DNA from: Oscillospiraceae bacterium | GTDB lineage: Bacteria; Bacillota; Clostridia; Saccharofermentanales; Fastidiosipilaceae | NCBI GenBank assembly: GCA_028704415.1 | Contig: JAQWFM010000010.1 | Span: 1-46,948, forward strand | DNA length: 46,948 nucleotides | Direction: 5' to 3' | Shown: piece after piece, positions 42,684 to 46,948 of the stretch | Position numbering within the stretch: position 1 is the first letter of the stretch | Layout of the letters: each line of letters opens with the position of its first letter | Made by a program: the position numbers and the translations under genes | Notes under the pieces: generated by a model | Databases searched by the model: none | Seen by the model: the letters and a program-made list of their open reading frames with translations, nothing else | Told to the model about the DNA's origin: nothing

Positions 42684-43601
42684 ATGAAAACCATGCGTTT
42701 AGGCAGATCTGACCTCTTTGTGCCGCCGCTGGCGGTTGGCTGTATGCGGCTCAACCGCCTGAATCCAGCGGAAGCGACCTATTTTTTACACAGTGCCCTG
42801 GATTTAGGCCTGAATTTTTTTGACCACGCGGACATTTATGGCGACGGCAGCTGCGAAGAACAATTTTCCCGGGCCATCCATATCTCAGCTGATTTGAGGG
42901 AAAAGATAATCCTGCAGTCTAAATGTGGTATCTGTAAAGGTTATTATGATTTTTCCAGAGCACATATTTTGGCGGCCGTGGACGGTATTTTGCAGCGCTT
43001 GCAGACTGATTATCTGGATGTGCTGCTGCTCCATCGCCCGGATGCCCTGATGGAACCCGAAGAGGTAGCTGATGCATTTGACCAGCTGCACGCCAGCGGA
43101 AAAGTGCGTTATTTTGGCGTGTCAAATCAAAAGCCGGCCCAGATAAAGCTGCTGCAGCAAAGCCTGCGCCAGCCGCTCTTAGTAGACCAGCTGCAGCTAA
43201 GCCTTCCCCATGCCGGCTTGATCGCCAACGGGCTTAATGTCAATATGCTGAATGCGCAGGCAGCGGATCATGACGGCAGCATTCTGGACTTTTGCCGGCT
43301 GCAGCAGATCACAGTCCAGGCCTGGTCGCCCATGCAGTACGGGTTTTTTGAAGGCGTATTTTTAGGCAATCCCAAATTTGCCGCCTTAAACCAGGTCATC
43401 AGCCGCCTGGCCGCGCAGTATCAGGTACCGGACAGCAGTATTGCGCTGGCCTGGATCCTGCGGCATCCTGCTCACATCCAACCGGTTACCGGTACCATGA
43501 ATCTTGCACATTTGAAAGCGAGCCGTCTGGCAGCTGACCTGACCTTGACCCGGCCAGAATGGTATGAATTATACCAGGCGGCCGGATATGAGCTGCCTTA
43601 A
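42684..43601 (+). CDS. Aldo/keto reductase
   Basis: The start is set at the ATG at 42684, giving 305 residues that begin MKTMRLGRSDLFVPPLAVGC, as usual for the family. The catalytic tetrad is visible: Asp and Tyr in FFDHADIYG, Lys in ILQSKCGI and His in LLLHRPD. It resembles the YdhF-type NADPH-dependent reductases. The substrate cannot be predicted. AAAGGAG lies ten bases before the ATG. A second aldo/keto reductase gene follows about 40 bases later. Confidence 0.88.
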   Translation: MKTMRLGRSDLFVPPLAVGCMRLNRLNPAEATYFLHSALDLGLNFFDHADIYGDGSCEEQFSRAIHISADLREKIILQSKCGICKGYYDFSRAHILAAVDGILQRLQTDYLDVLLLHRPDALMEPEEVADAFDQLHASGKVRYFGVSNQKPAQIKLLQQSLRQPLLVDQLQLSLPHAGLIANGLNVNMLNAQAADHDGSILDFCRLQQITVQAWSPMQYGFFEGVFLGNPKFAALNQVISRLAAQYQVPDSSIALAWILRHPAHIQPVTGTMNLAHLKASRLAADLTLTRPEWYELYQAAGYELP

Positions 43602-43640
43602 GCCCGTTACTGAGCCTTGTTGCTCGGAAAGGATGTTGTC

Positions 43641-44771
43641 ATGACCGCACACTCAAATTTAACTGCCACCGCCAAACTGGGCTTTGGCTTAATGCGGCTC
43701 CCGCTGCAGGGCGAGGCTATCGATCTGGCTCAGTTGAGCCGGATGGCGGATTTATTTATTCAGCAGGGCTTTAGTTATTTTGATACCGCTTATGTTTATC
43801 ATGGGGGAAAATCCGAAACCGCCTTCCGCCAGGCGGTGGCCTTAAGGCAGCCCCGGGCGGCCTTTACCATTGCGGATAAGCTGCCGGCCTGGGAACTTAA
43901 GCAGCCGGCTGATGTTGACCGCATTTTTAACGAGCAGCTGGAGCGCTGTGGGGTCTCATATTTTGATTTTTACCTGCTGCATAGTATTAATGCCGGGCAT
44001 CTGAAAATTTACGAGGCCATGGATTGTTTTAAATGGGGTCAGGATATGAAGGCCCAGGGCAAAATCCGTTATTTTGGATTTTCATTCCATGATAACGCGG
44101 CCCTGCTGGATCAGATTTTAACTAAACACCCTGAGGTTGACTTTGTTCAACTCCAGATAAACTATTTTGACTGGGACAACCCGGCCATAGATTCCCGGGG
44201 CTGTTATGAAACCGCCCGCCGCCATAACAAAAACATTGTCATTATGGAGCCGGTAAAAGGTGGGGTGCTGGCAGCCTTGCCGGCGCCGCAGCAGGCGCGG
44301 CTCCGGGCGGTGCAGCCGCAGTGGTCAGACGCGGCCTGGGCTTTACGCTTTGCAGGCGGGCTGGACGGCGTCATAGCTGTCCTGAGCGGCATGTCAGAGC
44401 GGGCTCAAATGGAGGACAACCTGCGGACCATGCTTCAGCTGCGGCCTCTGACCGCAGCTGAAGCAACCGCACTAGAACAAGTCAGCCTGGCCCTGCGCCA
44501 GACCCCTACGGTTGGCTGCACAGCCTGCCGTTATTGTGTGGACGGCTGTCCGGAGCAAATTAAGATCCCGGACATTATCCGTGTTTACAATGACTTTTTG
44601 GTATACGGCGCCCAGCCGCAGCGCCAGCAGGCGGCTTACCGGCGCATAACCGCTACGGCGGCAGGCCCGGCCTCAGCCTGTATTCAGTGCGGCCAATGTG
44701 AGAGCGTCTGTCCCCAGCACCTGCCAGTTATTGACCTCATGGCTCAGGCGGCCTCGGTTTTTGAGGCCTGA
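43641..44771 (+). CDS. Aldo/keto reductase with C-terminal 4Fe-4S ferredoxin domain
   Basis: The start is set at the ATG at 43641, seven bases after GGAAAGGA, giving 376 residues. Residues 1 to about 275 are an aldo/keto reductase barrel with Asp/Tyr in YFDTAYVYHGG, Lys in IADKLPA and His in FYLLHSIN. Residues about 285-370 carry two ferredoxin-like cluster motifs, CTACRYCVDGCPEQI and CIQCGQCESVCPQHL. This architecture is common in Clostridia and suggests ferredoxin-coupled redox chemistry; substrate unknown. It shares an operon with the preceding reductase. Confidence 0.9.
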   Translation: MTAHSNLTATAKLGFGLMRLPLQGEAIDLAQLSRMADLFIQQGFSYFDTAYVYHGGKSETAFRQAVALRQPRAAFTIADKLPAWELKQPADVDRIFNEQLERCGVSYFDFYLLHSINAGHLKIYEAMDCFKWGQDMKAQGKIRYFGFSFHDNAALLDQILTKHPEVDFVQLQINYFDWDNPAIDSRGCYETARRHNKNIVIMEPVKGGVLAALPAPQQARLRAVQPQWSDAAWALRFAGGLDGVIAVLSGMSERAQMEDNLRTMLQLRPLTAAEATALEQVSLALRQTPTVGCTACRYCVDGCPEQIKIPDIIRVYNDFLVYGAQPQRQQAAYRRITATAAGPASACIQCGQCESVCPQHLPVIDLMAQAASVFEA

Positions 44772-44801
44772 GTCAGCGCTTTCTTAACCGACATAACCAG
44801 C

Positions 44802-44845
44802 ACGAACCCGCGCCGGCCTGAGCCCGGGGCGGGTTCGTACTTTAT
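44802..44845 (+). terminator. Terminator after aldo/keto reductase genes
   Basis: A ten-base stem (ACGAACCCGC at 44802-44811, GCGGGTTCGT at 44829-44838) is followed by ACTTTATT. Confidence 0.7.
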
Positions 44846-44905
44846 TATGGGCTGAGCTCTGCCGCGTACGGCAAGACTGCGGCGCCTGGCCAGGCTGGCA
44901 CTTGC

Positions 44906-45220
44906 TCAGAGGTCCAGCATATCCTTAATGGCAGCTTTGGGTTTTGCGCCAATAGCCTTCCTAACCACTTCACCATTCTTCAGAACGGCCAGGGTTGGGA
45001 TGCTCATGACCCCAAACTGAGCAGCCAGTTCCGGTTGCTCGTCGACATTAACTTTACCAACCTTAACTTTACCGGTCAATTCCTCAGCCAGCTCATCAAC
45101 CAGCGGCGAAACCATCCGGCAGGGGCCACACCAGGAGGCCCAGAAATCCAGTAAAACCGGCTCAGCAGCGTTCACGACTTCATCCTTAAAATTATCCTTG
45201 GTTACGACTACAGTGCTCAT
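44906..45220 (-). CDS. trxA: Thioredoxin
   Basis: The 104-residue protein has the thioredoxin active site WCGPCR (about 29-34) within [21 protein letters not shown] (cut here by one residue at each end of the motif), the cis-proline segment [13 protein letters not shown], and the [10 protein letters not shown] loop. It is a cytoplasmic disulfide reductant. The ATG has a GGAGG site about eight bases upstream. It has its own promoter. Confidence 0.97.
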   Translation of the reverse strand: MSTVVVTKDNFKDEVVNAAEPVLLDFWASWCGPCRMVSPLVDELAEELTGKVKVGKVNVDEQPELAAQFGVMSIPTLAVLKNGEVVRKAIGAKPKAAIKDMLDL

Positions 45221-45271
45221 GTATAATTTCCTCCATCTTCAGTCCTCTGCTTGGTCAGACTCACCGGTTTA

Positions 45272-45299
45272 ATTATAGCCGGCGTGGGCCTGGCAGCAA
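45272..45299 (-). promoter_or_regulatory. trxA promoter
   Basis: On the minus strand TTGCTG (45294-45299) and a perfect TATAAT (45272-45277) are 16 bases apart. The trxA start codon is about 50 bases downstream. Confidence 0.65.
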
Positions 45300-45441
45300 C
45301 TTATCTATGACTAGAGTATATCAGCCCTTACTTTTATAACGGTAACATAAGCTTCTAAGTACCTGCAGCCGGTTGCGGCAGCACATATGTGACAAATTCA
45401 GGCGGCTCATTTCAGTTTGGGCAAGATCTGCAGGCACGGCA

Positions 45442-45867
45442 TCAGGGCGACTGGCTGTCAGTCGCCGTTTCCGTCTCCGCAGAGGTCTGTTCCTGATCAG
45501 AACTCTCAAAAATAATATCGCCTGGTTTGACCATATTGAGATGTTCTCTGGCATACTCTTCAATATACTCCGGACTATCCAGATTGGCTAATTGTTGCTT
45601 CAGTTCCTGATTGCTGGCATCCAGCTCGGTTAGTTTTTGGGCCAGCTCTGAATTTTGCTGCTGCAGGTTAGCATACTGCTGCTGCTGCTGTCGGTAGATC
45701 ATCCAGGAAATAAAGAGCACCACCGCCAGTAAGAGCAGCAACACAATCCGAACCGGGTGCGCCCGGCCAGCTTTGCCTGCGGCGGGCGCATAGCCGGTCC
45801 GCACCGGCTGTTTCCGGGTTCTGTTTGAAGGCTTAATTGGGTAAGTCGCTTTATTCACCGCCGTCAT
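45442..45867 (-). CDS. divIC: Septum formation initiator DivIC/FtsB family
   Basis: The 141-residue protein has a basic cytoplasmic N-terminus, one transmembrane helix (about 41-58), then a Gln-rich coiled coil (about 60-95). The conserved SPEYIEEYAREHLNMVKPGD motif (about 97-116) and an acidic Ser/Thr tail follow. This is the FtsB/DivIC layout (PF04977), which with FtsL and DivIB acts in septal peptidoglycan synthesis. It overlaps rqcP by four bases. A stem GGCGACTG/CAGTCGCC (45446-45466) lies across the last codons. Confidence 0.93.
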   Translation of the reverse strand: MTAVNKATYPIKPSNRTRKQPVRTGYAPAAGKAGRAHPVRIVLLLLLAVVLFISWMIYRQQQQQYANLQQQNSELAQKLTELDASNQELKQQLANLDSPEYIEEYAREHLNMVKPGDIIFESSDQEQTSAETETATDSQSP

Positions 45868-46202
45868 CCTTTGATATGATTATTCCATTCGTCCCTGCGC
45901 TCCGCCTGAGCAGGCTCCGGTGCGGCGGCCGGGCTGGCGGCCGGCTGGCGCAGATTCTCTCCATCCATGACCTCATACAGTTCAGCGGCGTCATCCTTCC
46001 TGACCGTCTCCTGAACCTTAACAATCCTCACCCGGCTGACCCCGCTGCCAAAACCGATTTCCAGAATATCCCCCACTTTGACCTCAGCGCTGGCCCTGGC
46101 AACCTTGCCGTTCAGTTTAACCCGACCATTACCGCAAACTTCACTGGCCACACTGCGCCGCTTGATAATCCGGGAAACTTTTAAATATTTATCTAGTCGC
46201 AT
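45864..46202 (-). CDS. rqcP: S4-domain RNA-binding protein RqcP (YabO-like)
   Basis: The 112-residue protein starts MRLDKYLKVSRIIKRRSVAS and continues EVCGNGRVKLNGKVARAS, the S4 RNA-binding domain (1 to about 60), and matches Bacillus subtilis RqcP/YabO closely. RqcP works with RqcH in ribosome-associated quality control, adding alanine tails to stalled peptides. An extra Ala/Pro/Glu-rich tail of about 30 residues follows the conserved core. The gene lies 19 bases after mazG and overlaps divIC, the usual order. Confidence 0.92.
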   Translation of the reverse strand: MRLDKYLKVSRIIKRRSVASEVCGNGRVKLNGKVARASAEVKVGDILEIGFGSGVSRVRIVKVQETVRKDDAAELYEVMDGENLRQPAASPAAAPEPAQAERRDEWNNHIKG

Positions 46203-46221
46203 ATAATTTTACTTTACTCCT

Positions 46222-46948
46222 CTAGTTAATGTTTTCCGGGTCCGGCTGCTGCTCAGCCTGCCATAATTGGTTGACCTCAAGCTCATCCAGGCTCTGGCCC
46301 CGGGCCATAGCTTGCTGCTCCATAGCCGCAAAGCGCCGCACAAAAGTCTGGTTAGTCTGATCAAGCGCCGCTTCAGGGTCGATCTGCCGCTCAGCAAGGT
46401 ACGCTACCAGAGAAAACAGCAGTGAGCCGGCCGCCTGCTGCATGGCGGCCGTGGCGGAGCGCTGAGTGCTGCCGGGCAGCCGGCCGGGCCGGGCTTGGTC
46501 CGGTTGCTCCAGGGTGGTCGACACAGCCGCCAGCTGAGCCATAATTTGCTGCCGGTCAGGTCTTAGCTTCAGCCCTGCCTTTTGCGCTTTGGACTGCAAC
46601 TTTTGAGCCCGGCGCAAGGCGGGTAAAGCCCGGGCGACGCCATTAAGGGTATCCAGGTAGCTGCGCTGCTGTTTTTCCTGCCGTTTATTGGCCTCCCATT
46701 GCTTCAGAGCCTCGGTTTGATCCGCAGCCGGTACCGGATTGCTTGGGTCCGTAAACACATATGAATGACGGTCAATCAATTTACGGCAGACAGCCGTAGT
46801 TACAGCCTGAAAATCAAACTGGCCGGCTTCCTCAGCCAATTGCACCTGAAAAATCACATTCAGCAAAACATCGCCCAGTTCCTCACATAAGGCAGTGGCA
46901 TCCTGCAGCTCAATCGCGTCACAGACCTCATAAGCCTCCTCCAAAAAA
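46222..46948 (-). CDS. mazG: MazG nucleotide pyrophosphohydrolase, 5' end outside window
   Basis: The frame stays open to the window edge, so the N-terminal part (about 35 residues or more) lies beyond it. The visible part starts within LEEAYEVCDAI; the EEAYE and EELGDVLLNV segments are the metal-binding EExxE/ExxD motif of the all-alpha NTP pyrophosphatase fold. KLIDRHSYVF is the usual next block, and a second, degenerate MazG half follows (about 120-225). It hydrolyses NTPs to NMPs and PPi and limits damaged or excess nucleotides. A start at the TTG codon 46944 is rejected, because homology extends upstream of it. Confidence 0.9.
   Translation of the reverse strand, partial: FLEEAYEVCDAIELQDATALCEELGDVLLNVIFQVQLAEEAGQFDFQAVTTAVCRKLIDRHSYVFTDPSNPVPAADQTEALKQWEANKRQEKQQRSYLDTLNGVARALPALRRAQKLQSKAQKAGLKLRPDRQQIMAQLAAVSTTLEQPDQARPGRLPGSTQRSATAAMQQAAGSLLFSLVAYLAERQIDPEAALDQTNQTFVRRFAAMEQQAMARGQSLDELEVNQLWQAEQQPDPENIN

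Overview
The window looks like a chromosomal segment of an anaerobic, diazotrophic Bacillota bacterium, most likely class Clostridia, with moderately high GC (roughly 50-55% by eye). The main evidence is the nitrogenase cluster. It has nifI1 and nifI2 between nifH and nifD, a nifN-nifB fusion, a 102-residue thioredoxin-fold [2Fe-2S] ferredoxin whose cysteines fall at 11/24/56/60 as in the Clostridium pasteurianum protein, and a homocitrate synthase split into omega and alpha subunits. NfnAB, class I two-subunit fumarase, DUF975, and the mazG-rqcP-divIC order fit the same group. The sporulation genes yabP/yabQ that usually sit between rqcP and divIC in spore formers are absent, so sporulation is uncertain. 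The family or genus cannot be named from this window.

Layout. 1-6.2 kb: mixed single genes (a six-hairpin-glycosidase-like protein, a membrane protein, an APH-family kinase, a hemolysin III/TrhA protein, an ABC-F ATPase). 6.2-7.4 kb: a gene graveyard with three decayed minus-strand remnants (an enolase fragment, a DUF3221-like lipoprotein fragment, and a frameshifted second copy of the hemolysin III C-terminus). 7.4-10.4 kb: glutamine amidotransferase, MFS transporter and alpha/beta hydrolase. 10.6-12.9 kb: a divergent MurE-like ligase and a DUF975 protein ending in a strong terminator. 13.3-18.4 kb: a complete branched-chain amino acid ABC transporter, livJHMGF. 18.4-31.2 kb: the nitrogen fixation region. 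31.3-36.0 kb: potABCD polyamine transporter with a PuuR-like XRE-cupin regulator, on the minus strand. 36.3-40.0 kb: a HEAT-like protein, a DODA/YgiD dioxygenase-family protein, fumarase alpha and beta, and UppP. 40.2-44.8 kb: NfnAB and two aldo/keto reductases, the second with a ferredoxin domain. 44.9-46.9 kb: trxA, divIC, rqcP and the 3' part of mazG.

How the genes work together. nifHDK encode Mo-type nitrogenase, because no delta (G) subunit gene lies between D and K. NifE and NifN-B build the cofactor, NifV-omega/alpha make homocitrate, NifI1/I2 give post-translational switch-off, and the 2Fe ferredoxin probably serves electron transfer. NfnAB about 9 kb downstream can interconvert reduced ferredoxin, NADH and NADPH. 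That link to nitrogen fixation is inference.

The most interesting part is the two-gene operon divergent from nifH. Its first gene is an AnfO-family protein, a family known from Fe-only nitrogenase loci, here beside a Mo-type cluster. Its second gene is an unrecognised protein with five MORN-variant-like hairpin repeats and a C-terminal CxxCxxCxxC tail. Together they are a candidate undescribed nitrogenase accessory module.
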